From positions 1-10,943 of the forward strand of contig CAJTSP010000090.1 of NCBI GenBank assembly GCA_910578965.1: a stretch of 10,943 nucleotides of DNA, read 5' to 3'. Below, piece after piece: positions 1-6,255 of the stretch. The notes beneath the pieces were generated by a model that saw only the letters and a program-made list of their open reading frames with translations, was not told the origin of the DNA and searched no databases. Positions within the stretch are counted from its first letter, which is position 1; the number at the start of each line of letters is the position of its first letter. The translations under genes were made by a program, and so were the position numbers. This DNA comes from an uncultured Oscillospiraceae bacterium. GTDB lineage: Bacteria > Bacillota > Clostridia > Oscillospirales > Ruminococcaceae.

Positions 1-30
1 ATTATCATTTATTTTTATGGCGTTCGCTTC

Positions 31-44
31 GCCCCTGGCGGGGC
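31..44. other. Small GC hairpin in the leader ahead of mreB
   Basis: GCCCC (31-35) and GGGGC (40-44) form a short stem with a 4-base loop in an otherwise AT-rich stretch. No T-run follows on either strand, so it is not a convincing terminator. The rest of bases 1-128 carries the ribosome site of mreB (AGGGGAGAGGG, 116-126). I found no promoter there with both boxes well matched. Confidence 0.25.
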
Positions 45-128
45 AACCGGCGAAACCGCCCGTGATACCATTTTATGAAATACTTTCCTTGCATAGATTG
101 AGAAGGATAGAGGACAGGGGAGAGGGAT

Positions 129-1151
129 ATGGCACAGTATGATATTGGCATCGACCTGGGCACGACCTCGGTGATCGTAGCGGTAGAGGGCAAGGGCGTG
201 GTGCTCAACCAGCCCAGCGTGGTGGCGGTGGACCACCGTAAAAATAAGGTTCTGGCGGTGGGCGACGACGCTTTGGCCATGGTAGGGCGTACCCCCAACT
301 ACATCTCGGCCATCCGCCCGCTCAAGGACGGGGTGATTTCCAACCACCTGCTCACCCGGGAGCTGATCTGCAGCTTTGTCAACAAGGTGTACGATTCCCA
401 CCTGGTGAAGCCGCGGGTAGCGGTTTGCGTGCCGGCGGCCATCACCGGCATCGAGAGCGACGCGGTGGTGGAGGCGGTAATCGCGGCCGGCGCGCGGCAG
501 GTCTACCTCATCGACGAGCCCATTGCCGCAGCGCTTGGATCGGGGTTGGACATCCTGCAGCCGCAGGGCCATATGATTGTGGATATTGGCGGCGGTACCA
601 CCGACATCGCAGTCATCAGCCTGGGGGGCAAGGTTAAGGCCACCAGCGTGGATGTGGCCGGCAACACCTTTGACGATGAGATTCTCAAGTTTATCCGCCA
701 AAAATTCAATGTTGTTATTGGGCAGCGCACAGCCGAGGAACTCAAAAAAGAGGTAGCCTGCTGCCGCCAGCGGCTGTTTATGGCCACCATGGAAATCAAG
801 GGCCGCAGCCTTGTTACCGGGCTGCCCCAGCGGGTGCAGGTGCGTACCGACGACCTTTACGGCCCGGTGATGATCCTGGCTGAGCGGATTGCCGCCGCAG
901 CCCACCAGGTGCTCGAGCGCACTCCGCCCGAGCTTTCGGGTGATATTTACGCCGGGGGCATTATGCTTACCGGCGGCGGCGCGCAGCTACACGGCCTGCC
1001 GGAGCTGCTCAGCGAGCTGCTCAAGGTGGAGGTTTACCTCTCGCCCGATCCGGTCAACTGCGTGGCGCTGGGTACTGCTGCCTGCCTGACCCTTGGGCCC
1101 AAGCTCGAGAGCGGCTTTGTGGATGCCACGCCCCGGGTGGGGCGTCGGTAA
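129..1151 (+). CDS. mreB: MreB/Mbl-family rod shape-determining actin
   Basis: A bacterial actin homologue. The family polymerises on the inner face of the membrane and positions the cell-wall elongation machinery. The 340-residue length is normal. Visible motifs are the first phosphate loop DLGTTS (residues 9-14), the IDEPIAAALG segment with the hydrolysis-linked Glu130, the second phosphate loop DIGGGTTD (152-159), and the adenosine-binding GGIMLTGGGAQLHGLPEL segment (277-294). The ATG at 129 is preceded by AGGGGAGAGGG. The gene stands alone: mreC and mreD are not downstream, and a hairpin closes the unit. That setting fits an Mbl or MreBH paralogue as well as the main MreB. Family membership is clear; which paralogue it is cannot be told from the sequence. 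Confidence 0.93.
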   Translation: MAQYDIGIDLGTTSVIVAVEGKGVVLNQPSVVAVDHRKNKVLAVGDDALAMVGRTPNYISAIRPLKDGVISNHLLTRELICSFVNKVYDSHLVKPRVAVCVPAAITGIESDAVVEAVIAAGARQVYLIDEPIAAALGSGLDILQPQGHMIVDIGGGTTDIAVISLGGKVKATSVDVAGNTFDDEILKFIRQKFNVVIGQRTAEELKKEVACCRQRLFMATMEIKGRSLVTGLPQRVQVRTDDLYGPVMILAERIAAAAHQVLERTPPELSGDIYAGGIMLTGGGAQLHGLPELLSELLKVEVYLSPDPVNCVALGTAACLTLGPKLESGFVDATPRVGRR

Positions 1152-1245
1152 GGCAGGGCTTTTGCCGGGCGGCGCAAGGGCCGCGGCGCCGCTGTTTGGC
1201 CAACAAATAGGATGCAGATACTTTTTTAACAAATTCGCAAAATAT

Positions 1246-1277
1246 GCCGCCCGGCATCTTGCAAGCCGGGCGGCTTT
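1246..1277 (+). terminator. Hairpin after mreB, likely terminator
   Basis: GCCGCCCGGC (1246-1255) pairs perfectly with GCCGGGCGGC (1265-1274) around a 9-base loop, followed by only three T residues. It sits about 95 bases after the mreB stop and directly ahead of the next promoter. A second GC-rich stem (GCGGCGC 1169-1175 with GCGCCGC 1186-1192) lies upstream, with a T6 run further on at 1222-1227. The short T-tract lowers confidence in efficient intrinsic termination. Confidence 0.55.
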
Positions 1278-1287
1278 CCGATATAAT
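1259..1287 (+). promoter_or_regulatory. Sigma-A type promoter for the decarboxylase genes
   Basis: TTGCAA (1259-1264), a 17-base spacer and a perfect TATAAT (1282-1287). Transcription would start near 1294, leaving a leader of about 30 bases before the start codon at 1323. The -35 box lies in the loop of the preceding hairpin, and the spacer contains that hairpin's 3' arm. Confidence 0.65.
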
Positions 1288-1322
1288 AATACAAGATATT
1301 GTTTTGAAGAGGAGGCTGTTCT

Positions 1323-1721
1323 ATGGGAGCGTTGTTTGCACCCATGGCCCTGACCGCAGCGGGGAGTTACCCCAGCAACGCCGTTGTGGTAGCCATCGGC
1401 ATTTCGCTCGTGTTCCTGATCCTTGTCATTTTGACCCTTGTTATATTGCTGCAGGGCAAGATTTTTGATTCGCTCGCCGCCGGTAAAAAGCAAAAGGCTG
1501 CGGCAGCTCCGGCAGCGCCCCCAAAGGCAGCGCCCGTCGTGCCCGCGCCTGCCGCGCCGGCGGTTGAGGAGGGCATCCCGCCCGAGGTGGTGGCGGCCAT
1601 CGCCGCCGCCGTGGCCAGCCTGGAGGGCGGAAAATACACCCTGCGCTCGCTTACCCGTGTAAAAGACGGCCGCGGCGCCTGGGGCCTTGCCGGTGTCGTT
1701 TCGGGCACCGAGCCGTTTTGA
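1323..1721 (+). CDS. oadG: OadG-type gamma subunit of a sodium-pump decarboxylase
   Basis: A small membrane anchor subunit of the biotin-dependent sodium-translocating decarboxylases (oxaloacetate, methylmalonyl-CoA or glutaconyl-CoA type). The family assembles the carboxyltransferase onto the membrane beta subunit. Of its 132 residues, about 20-43 form one transmembrane helix. An Ala/Pro/Lys-rich flexible linker follows at about 55-80, then a short C-terminal region (YTLRSLTRV at 105-113, AWGLAG at 119-124) of the kind seen in clostridial OadG-like proteins. The ATG at 1323 has AGGAGG at 1310-1315, 7 bases away. The beta subunit gene follows after 21 bases, so the two form one unit. Low-complexity composition weakens direct homology, but helix, linker and neighbour agree. 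The substrate cannot be deduced. Confidence 0.82.
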   Translation: MGALFAPMALTAAGSYPSNAVVVAIGISLVFLILVILTLVILLQGKIFDSLAAGKKQKAAAAPAAPPKAAPVVPAPAAPAVEEGIPPEVVAAIAAAVASLEGGKYTLRSLTRVKDGRGAWGLAGVVSGTEPF

Positions 1722-1742
1722 GAGGGGAGGGGGTTTTAAGCC

Positions 1743-2939
1743 ATGTCCGCGTTTCTTGATACCTTGCTGAGCATCTGGCAGAACTCCGGCTTTATGGGCA
1801 TTGCAAACGACTACCGCTACCTTGTGATGCTGGTGGTGGGCTGCGGCCTGCTTTACCTCGCCATCGTCAAGGAGTTTGAGCCGCTGCTGCTTTTGCCCAT
1901 CGCCTTTGGCATGATCCTCGCAAACCTGCCGGGCAGCGGCATCATCCATATGCAGTACTTCCTTGCCCCGGCCGGGGCCGACCCCAGCGCCTACCCGCTC
2001 TTTAACGAGATTTTGCACCACGGGGGCCTGGGCGACATGCTCTACCTCGGGGTCAAGCTGGGCATCTACCCGCCGCTCATCTTTTTGGGTATTGGCACCA
2101 TGACCGATTTCGCCCCGTTGATCTCCAATCCCAAGAGCCTGCTGCTGGGTGCGGCGGCCCAGTTGGGCATCTTTACCGCCTACCTTGGCGCAAAGATTCT
2201 GGGCTTTACCGGCCCGCAGGCTGCGTCCATCGGCATCATCGGCGGCGCGGACGGCCCCACCGCCATCTTTGTTACCAGCAAGCTGGCGCCTGAGCTGCTG
2301 GGCTCCATTGCGGTGGCCGCCTACAGCTACATGGCCTTGGTACCGGTGATCCAGCCGCCCATCATGAAGCTGCTCACCACCGACAAGGAGCGCAAGGTCG
2401 TGATGACCCAATTGCGCACCGTCACCAAAACCGAAAAGATTATCTTCCCCATCATGTGCACCATCATCGTCAGCCTGATCCTGCCGGATTCTGCCGTGCT
2501 GGTGGGCATGCTGATGCTGGGCAACCTGATGAAAGAGTCCGGCGTGGTGGATCGCATCAACAAGACGGCCGGCAACGAGCTGATGAACATCATCACCATC
2601 TTTTTGGGCATTTCGGTGGGCTGCACCACCAGCGCCAATACCTTCCTCAACCTGGATACGGTAAAGATCATTGCAATGGGCCTGTTTGCTTTTGCCTGCG
2701 GCACTGCGGGCGGCGTGCTGTTTGGCAAGCTGATGTATGTGATTACAGGCGGCAAGGTCAACCCGCTCATCGGTTCGGCCGGCGTTTCGGCTGTGCCTAT
2801 GGCCGCCCGCGTATCCCAAAAGGTGGGCCAGCAGTATAACCCCACCAACTTTTTGCTGATGCATGCCATGGGTCCCAACGTGGCGGGCGTCATCGGCAGC
2901 GCGGTAGCGGCGGGCATCCTCATCAATATCTTTGGCTGA
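1743..2939 (+). CDS. oadB: Sodium-translocating decarboxylase beta subunit
   Basis: The multi-spanning membrane subunit that decarboxylates carboxybiotin and exports sodium. Its 398 residues fit the common length of the shorter beta subunits. Diagnostic stretches are GIYPPLIFLGIGTMTDF (107-123), IGIIGGADGPTAIF (163-176) with Asp170 at the position linked to sodium transport, YSYMALVPVIQPPIMK further on, and the C-terminal NPLIGSAGVSAVPMAARV and HAMGPNVAGVIGSA segments. The ATG at 1743 is preceded by a strong G-rich ribosome site (GGGGAGGGGG, about 1725-1735). The gene follows the gamma subunit and is closed by two hairpins. Neither an alpha subunit nor a biotin carrier is adjacent, so the substrate (oxaloacetate, methylmalonyl-CoA or other) is unknown; oadB is a family label. 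Confidence 0.93.
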   Translation: MSAFLDTLLSIWQNSGFMGIANDYRYLVMLVVGCGLLYLAIVKEFEPLLLLPIAFGMILANLPGSGIIHMQYFLAPAGADPSAYPLFNEILHHGGLGDMLYLGVKLGIYPPLIFLGIGTMTDFAPLISNPKSLLLGAAAQLGIFTAYLGAKILGFTGPQAASIGIIGGADGPTAIFVTSKLAPELLGSIAVAAYSYMALVPVIQPPIMKLLTTDKERKVVMTQLRTVTKTEKIIFPIMCTIIVSLILPDSAVLVGMLMLGNLMKESGVVDRINKTAGNELMNIITIFLGISVGCTTSANTFLNLDTVKIIAMGLFAFACGTAGGVLFGKLMYVITGGKVNPLIGSAGVSAVPMAARVSQKVGQQYNPTNFLLMHAMGPNVAGVIGSAVAAGILINIFG

Positions 2940-3006
2940 GCCGAGCCAACATACCGCCGCTCTCTTAAAAGTGCTTGCCCGGGGCAGCCTCTATAAAAAG
3001 CTTGCT

Positions 3007-3044
3007 AAAGCCCTCCCAAAAGCTTTTGCCTTTGGGAGGGCTTT
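3007..3044 (+). terminator. Terminator hairpin after the decarboxylase genes
   Basis: AAAGCCCTCCCAAA (3007-3020) pairs perfectly with TTTGGGAGGGCTTT (3031-3044), a 14-bp stem with a 10-base loop, 68 bases after the beta subunit stop. A-rich and T-rich flanks are built into the stem, as in bidirectional terminators. The downstream T-tract (CTTTGCTT) is short. Confidence 0.7.
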
Positions 3045-3068
3045 GCTTGCAGCGGCTTTGGCCCAAAG

Positions 3069-3110
3069 AAGGCCCCCGGGTAAAGCCGGGGGCCTTGGCT
3101 CATTCTTTTT
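3069..3110. terminator. Second, probably bidirectional, terminator hairpin
   Basis: AAGGCCCCCGG (3069-3079) pairs with CCGGGGGCCTT (3086-3096) around a 6-base loop. On the plus strand a T-rich stretch ends at 3106-3110 (TTTTT). On the minus strand the stem is followed by CTTCTTT. It could back up termination of oadB and stop leftward transcripts arriving from the kinase gene, which has no obvious terminator of its own. Confidence 0.6.
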
Positions 3111-3229
3111 AGGTTCAGGCCATCCTTGAATGCTTCGCCAATGCGTTCCGTTACCCGGTAGTATGCATGTATATACGGGTCAAATATAGTGCCGGGTATA
3201 AGCAATTCAAGTGCTATCCTTTTGGGTAG

Positions 3230-3499
3230 GTACTATCTGAAGGGAAGGCTTTTGTGATAAACCGCTTTATTGAAAATGCAAATTTTGAGGATACCGGGTT
3301 CAGTTATACAATGCCCCTCACATCCGACAAAACCCTCAGCACAAACCTGAAGGAACTGGAACGGGATCGGCTGATAATAAGGACAAAATACCCGCAAATC
3401 CCGCCAAAGGTGGAATACAGCCTCAACGGCCGTGGAGAATCCCTGGTGGCTGTTCTGGATCAATTGTGCGCTTGGGGCGAAAAGAACAAATTGGCCTGA
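3230..3499 (+). pseudogene. HxlR-family regulator remnant, 5' part degraded
   Basis: Only the C-terminal half of an HxlR-type winged-helix regulator is recognisable. From a GTG at 3254, which has AGGGAAGG at 3241-3248, the 81-residue product contains the recognition-helix stretch SDKTLSTNLKELERDRLI and the wing and tail stretch YPQIPPKVEYSLNGRGESL, ending in LDQLCAWGEKN. Full HxlR proteins are usually 100-130 residues and open with a Cys-Pro and a G-G-K-W helix. That part is missing here. The same frame upstream of the GTG is weakly HxlR-like (about VLSEGKAFVINRFI) and is interrupted by TAG at 3227-3229, which suggests decay rather than a natural short protein. Base composition is more AT-rich than the neighbours, which fits acquisition. 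A short expressed product from the GTG cannot be excluded. Confidence 0.65.
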
Positions 3500-3518
3500 G
3501 GGCGGGGGACGGGCTGTT

Positions 3519-3542
3519 TTTTGCCGGCTGCGGGCGGCAAAA
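3519..3542. repeat. Inverted repeat between convergent gene ends
   Basis: TTTTGCCG (3519-3526) pairs with CGGCAAAA (3535-3542), with possible further pairing of GGGC (3511-3514) and GCCC (3543-3546). It lies between the convergent HxlR remnant and kinase gene. The T and A tracts are on the wrong sides for an intrinsic terminator on either strand, so its role is open. Confidence 0.4.
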
Positions 3543-3547
3543 GCCCC

Positions 3548-4660
3548 TTACCGGCAGCGGCCCACCGCCTCGGCCATGGCCTGCCATTGCTCCTCCATAT
3601 CCCGCACCAGCTTAAATTGGGTGCGGGCGCGGTCGAGGTTCTGGCCCTCGCGCTGGATGTGAAAATAGGTGTCCCCGGCCAGATAGTCGGTCAAAAAGCG
3701 GATGCCGCACTCTAAGGTCATCAGCCGCGCCCCCCAGGGCAGGTAGTCCAGCTCGGCGTCGGTCAGGCTGCCCTGCGCGCCCTGCAAAAAGCCCCTGGTG
3801 TAGGTCTCAAACAGCGCAAGGTCAAAATTGACCTTGGAAAGGTCGCGCTCGTCCTCGGCGCAATGGTTGGCCCCAAACCGGATCGAATCGCCAAAATCGT
3901 TGATGGCAAGGCCGGGCATCACAGTATCCAGGTCGATGATGCAGATGCCCACGCCGCTGGCCTTGTCGATCAGCACGTTGTTGAGCTTGGTGTCGTTGTG
4001 GGTTACCCGCAGGGGCAGCCGGCCTTCACGCAAGGCAGCCAGGGCCACGCTGCAGTCGGCCCGGCGGGCCCGCACAAAGGCGATCTCGTCCTCGGCGCTT
4101 TTGGCGCGGCCAAGCTTGTCTGCCTGCGCGGCCTGCTCAAAGGCGGCCAGCCGGGCCTCGGTATCGTGAAAATGCTCGATCGTCTCAAACAGGGTGTCGG
4201 CCGGGTAATCCCGCAGCATGTATTGGAACTGCCCAAACGCCACCGCCGAGGCGTAAAACAGCTCGGGGGTTTCGGCGGTTTGCAGGCAGCGGGTGCCCTC
4301 CACAAAGGGATATGCCCGCCAGGCGCCGCCCTCGCTGTCGGTGTACCAATCCTCGCCGGCGCGGGTGGGCGCAACCTGCAAGCAGGCCCGGGCCGGGTCC
4401 CGCCCGGCCGCCTCGGCCGCGCGGCGCAGGTGGGTGGTTACCCCCACAATGTTCTGCATCAGTTGATCCGGGTGATGGAAGGCCGCCGCGCTCATCCGCT
4501 GCAGGATCCAGCGCAGGCAGTCGCCCTCCTCATCCTGCGCGTAAACGCAGAAGGTATCGTTGATATGGCCCTTGCCAAACCGCGGCGCGCCTACAATAAG
4601 CCCGCCAAAATCGTATGCCGCCAGTACCTCGGGCAGCATCTGCTCCGCTACAACCGCCAT
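3548..4660 (-). CDS. nahK: N-acetylhexosamine 1-kinase (NahK/LnpB type)
   Basis: A cytoplasmic kinase of the aminoglycoside-phosphotransferase fold. NahK phosphorylates GlcNAc or GalNAc at C1 with ATP in the galacto-N-biose/lacto-N-biose pathway. The 370 residues compare with about 359 for the Bifidobacterium longum enzyme. Visible motifs are the nucleotide-loop region FGKGHINDTF (28-37), the catalytic loop RVTHNDTKLNN (218-228) with catalytic Asp223 and metal-binding Asn228, and IIDLDTVMPG (241-250) with metal ligand Asp243. DFGDSIRFGAN and TLECGIRFLTDYLAGD follow and match recalled NahK sequence closely. The ATG at 4660 has AGGAGG 8 bases upstream. The gene lies behind the AraC regulator on the same strand, with its own likely promoter, and opposite the operon carrying the GH112 phosphorylase whose product it would use. 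Sugar preference cannot be read from sequence. Confidence 0.92.
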   Translation of the reverse strand: MAVVAEQMLPEVLAAYDFGGLIVGAPRFGKGHINDTFCVYAQDEEGDCLRWILQRMSAAAFHHPDQLMQNIVGVTTHLRRAAEAAGRDPARACLQVAPTRAGEDWYTDSEGGAWRAYPFVEGTRCLQTAETPELFYASAVAFGQFQYMLRDYPADTLFETIEHFHDTEARLAAFEQAAQADKLGRAKSAEDEIAFVRARRADCSVALAALREGRLPLRVTHNDTKLNNVLIDKASGVGICIIDLDTVMPGLAINDFGDSIRFGANHCAEDERDLSKVNFDLALFETYTRGFLQGAQGSLTDAELDYLPWGARLMTLECGIRFLTDYLAGDTYFHIQREGQNLDRARTQFKLVRDMEEQWQAMAEAVGRCR

Positions 4661-4970
4661 TGGTTTTACCCTCCTGTTGTTTTATTTCCTGCCGGGGCAC
4701 ACCTGCGCCGCCCCTGCCGCCTGATGCGCCTGCGCGGCGGCTTTGGCGCCGCCGTTTGCCGCCCCGGCGCTTTCCTTTATTATACCGGCCCGGCTGCTGG
4801 GCTGAAAAGGCCCTATCTGGTACAGTTTTTGCACGATTGGCCTTTGCGCAAAAACGCCGGCCATGCGCGGCGGCGGGGGCGGCCCTAAGGCCGTGCATTC
4901 CCTGCGCCCGCCGTGGGGTGTGCCGTTTACGGGCCCGCATACTGCGGCCTGGCCGAGATGAATGCCCGGC
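4661..4970 (-). other. Gap between the araC-type gene and the kinase gene
   Basis: About 310 bases, very GC-rich except around 4770-4850, with no supportable gene. It contains a likely kinase promoter (4779-4808), a leader of about 110 bases rich in GGC-type runs, and a short hairpin (CGGCC 4880-4884 with GGCCG 4889-4893). That hairpin has no T-tract, so no clear terminator for the regulator gene is visible and read-through into the kinase is possible. Confidence 0.5.
4779..4808 (-). promoter_or_regulatory. Likely promoter of the kinase gene
   Basis: On the minus strand a perfect TATAAT (complement of 4779-4784) lies 18 bases downstream of TTTTCA (complement of 4803-4808). Transcription would begin near 4772, giving a leader of about 110 bases before the kinase ATG. 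The surroundings are GC-rich, so this AT-rich island stands out. Confidence 0.55.
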
Positions 4971-5819
4971 TCAACCGCCCTGCGCACGCTGGCGGCGGCG
5001 GTATTCCATCGGGCTTATGCCGGTAAGCTTGCGGAAGCTCTGGGAAAAATAGCTGGGCGAAGAGAAATTCATCATCTGCGCAATCTGTGAAAGGGTATGG
5101 TCGGTATGCCCCAGCAGGTACCGGCTTTCCTCTACCCGGCGGCTGATGAGGTAATTGATGGGCGAGACGCCGTACTCCCGGCTGAAGGTGTGCACCAGGT
5201 AATATTTGTTGACATGGGCTATCCCTGCCAGCATATCCAGGGTGACGCTCTCTTTGAAATGGCCGTCGATATACCGTTTGACCGCTGCGCATTCCTTGCT
5301 GGAACGCCGCTGCGGCGCAACCGTGAGGGAAAAATCCGTCTGCCGCATCAGCTTGACCACCAGCACCTCCAAAAGGTCCTGGCAGACAATCTCATAGCCG
5401 GCGGGCTTGCGGTCGATCTCGCTGAGGATGTCGTGGAAAAGGGTCAGCAGCTCCTGCCGCCCGCGGCGGAAGTTAAAAAGAGTGTACCGGCCATCCCCGC
5501 CCTCGCTTGCGGCAAATTCCAACCCCTCTACACCCAGGACGATGTACTCCAGCGGGTTGGCGTTGAGGCTGACCTCGGTGTGCTCCACCTGCGGGTTTAC
5601 AATCACCAGGTCGTCCGGCCTTACCGCCAGCATCTTGTCCATAATGCGGAACTGTCCAAGCCCGCCCACCACATAAAACAGCTCGGTGCAGGCATGGGTA
5701 TGGGGCAGGCTGTTCCAATCGCCCCCGTATTTTGCCGTGCTCACATATAAAAGACGGGTTGCCTTACGGTCCACAGGGCTGGTTTGAGGGTGGCTAAGGT
5801 CGTATCGCTGGCTGCTCAT
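4971..5819 (-). CDS. AraC-family regulator with N-terminal cupin domain
   Basis: A one-component, sugar-responsive DNA-binding regulator of 282 residues. Residues about 35-100 form a cupin-like ligand domain (LPHTHACTELFYVVGG, then VRPDDLVIVNPQVEHTEV). Residues about 178-278 are the double helix-turn-helix domain, including VTLDMLAGIAHVNKYYLVHTF and the signature HTLSQIAQMMNFSSPSYFSQ followed by FRKLTGISPMEYRR. The reading frame stays open upstream to 5936, but the ATG at 5819 is chosen because GGGAGG precedes it at 7 bases and the extra 39 codons look non-coding. It is transcribed away from the sugar transport operon, the usual layout for a local regulator, so it probably senses a sugar from this pathway. 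Ligand and sign of control are inferences. Confidence 0.9.
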   Translation of the reverse strand: MSSQRYDLSHPQTSPVDRKATRLLYVSTAKYGGDWNSLPHTHACTELFYVVGGLGQFRIMDKMLAVRPDDLVIVNPQVEHTEVSLNANPLEYIVLGVEGLEFAASEGGDGRYTLFNFRRGRQELLTLFHDILSEIDRKPAGYEIVCQDLLEVLVVKLMRQTDFSLTVAPQRRSSKECAAVKRYIDGHFKESVTLDMLAGIAHVNKYYLVHTFSREYGVSPINYLISRRVEESRYLLGHTDHTLSQIAQMMNFSSPSYFSQSFRKLTGISPMEYRRRQRAQGG

Positions 5820-5888
5820 AGCGTGGCCTCCCGACCGGCGCCCGCAGGGCCGGCTGTGTGTTTTTTGCAATATATTGCGGAGAAAAAC

Positions 5889-5905
5889 AGCAAGATATGC
5901 TTGCT
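5889..5905. promoter_or_regulatory. Inverted repeat at the regulator's likely transcription start
   Basis: AGCAAG (5889-5894) and CTTGCT (5900-5905) form a perfect 6-bp inverted repeat with a 5-base spacer. It lies just downstream of the leftward -10 box, so a bound protein would block the regulator's own transcription. A half copy (AGCAAGA) occurs 48 bases away at 5937-5943. The operator role is inference. Confidence 0.4.
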
Positions 5906-5912
5906 TTCGATA

Positions 5913-5941
5913 AGTGTACCGCATAAAACATCCCAAAGCAA
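5913..5941 (-). promoter_or_regulatory. Candidate promoter of the AraC-type regulator
   Basis: On the minus strand TTGCTT (complement of 5936-5941), a 17-base spacer and TACACT (complement of 5913-5918). This would give a leader of about 85 bases before the start at 5819. The boxes match the sigma-A consensus only in part. Confidence 0.4.
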
Positions 5942-5974
5942 GAGCTTTTTTTCGAGGGGAGCCGAAGAGCTAAG

Positions 5975-5989
5975 GGGGAAAATTTCCCC
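5975..5989. promoter_or_regulatory. 15-bp palindrome, candidate operator
   Basis: GGGGAAA and TTTCCCC flank a single central A, a perfect palindrome. It lies about 34 bases upstream of the leftward -35 box and about 130 bases upstream of the rightward one. Palindromes of this size suit a dimeric regulator. Which protein binds is not known; AraC proteins more often use direct repeats. Confidence 0.4.
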
Positions 5990-6119
5990 TATACAAACTG
6001 CCCAAAGACACAGGGGGGAGCTCTGTGGATAATGTGCACAAAAAGTTACAAGATGAATACAAATTTATGGATTTCCTGCTAAAAAAGCAATATTTATAAA
6101 AAACCGCGCAAGAATATCC

Positions 6120-6147
6120 TTGTTAATCCCTGCCGAAGGATTATACT
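6120..6147 (+). promoter_or_regulatory. Candidate promoter of the sugar transport operon
   Basis: TTGTTA (6120-6125), a 16-base spacer and TATACT (6142-6147). The start would be near 6154, leaving a leader of about 100 bases before the binding-protein gene at 6256. The imperfect boxes suit an activator-dependent promoter. Confidence 0.5.
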
Positions 6148-6255
6148 GAAACCAGCAAAAGCCCACAAGGCTGTGCGGCGTCCGTGCTTTGGCCGGCTTT
6201 ACAGCAGGCCCGCTCAAAGCAACCTATGTCTGCGACACATTGAAGGAGGCAGTAT

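Larger units (their letters stand above)
2940..3253. other. Gene-free stretch with two hairpins and a low-GC tail
   Basis: No supportable intact gene. The left half holds the two hairpins listed separately. From about 3110 the base composition becomes clearly more AT-rich than the surrounding genes. On the plus strand the frame of the HxlR remnant continues upstream through an amber codon at 3227-3229. On the minus strand an open frame of about 54 codons (3232-3069) reads like protein as far as about 3100 but then runs into the hairpin; I do not call it a gene. Confidence 0.5.
5820..6255. promoter_or_regulatory. Divergent control region between regulator and transport operon
   Basis: 436 bases without a gene and much richer in AT than the flanking genes. 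It contains a candidate leftward promoter (5913-5941), a rightward one (6120-6147), an alternative rightward one (AAGACA 6005-6010, 17 bases, GATAAT 6028-6033), and several inverted repeats. Those listed separately are at 5889-5905 and 5975-5989; TGTGCACA lies at 6033-6040. The word AGCAA recurs on the plus strand at 5889, 5937, 6086, 6154 and 6218 and on the minus strand at 5901-5905. Both neighbouring genes are probably controlled from here. Confidence 0.7.

Noticed and set aside
15..905. Minus-strand open frame of nearly 300 codons opposite mreB
   Set aside because: The plus strand encodes MreB with intact phosphate and adenosine motifs. The antisense translation has no coherent domain.
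987..2864. Very long open frame on the minus strand opposite the decarboxylase genes
   Set aside because: Its translation is His/Gln/Gly-rich without recognisable domains. It is a by-product of GC-biased codon use in oadG and oadB, which have clear family motifs in sense.
3519..3542. Inverted repeat as terminator for the kinase or HxlR remnant
   Set aside because: The stem carries T on the 5' side and A on the 3' side, opposite to what an intrinsic terminator needs on either strand.
3863..4888. Plus-strand open frame opposite the kinase gene
   Set aside because: It has no ribosome site fitting a start and no family resemblance. The minus strand carries the complete NahK motif set.
5820..5936. 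N-terminal extension of the AraC-type regulator to an upstream start
   Set aside because: The extra 39 codons run through the likely promoter elements, lack resemblance to the family, and the ATG at 5819 has a well-spaced GGGAGG.
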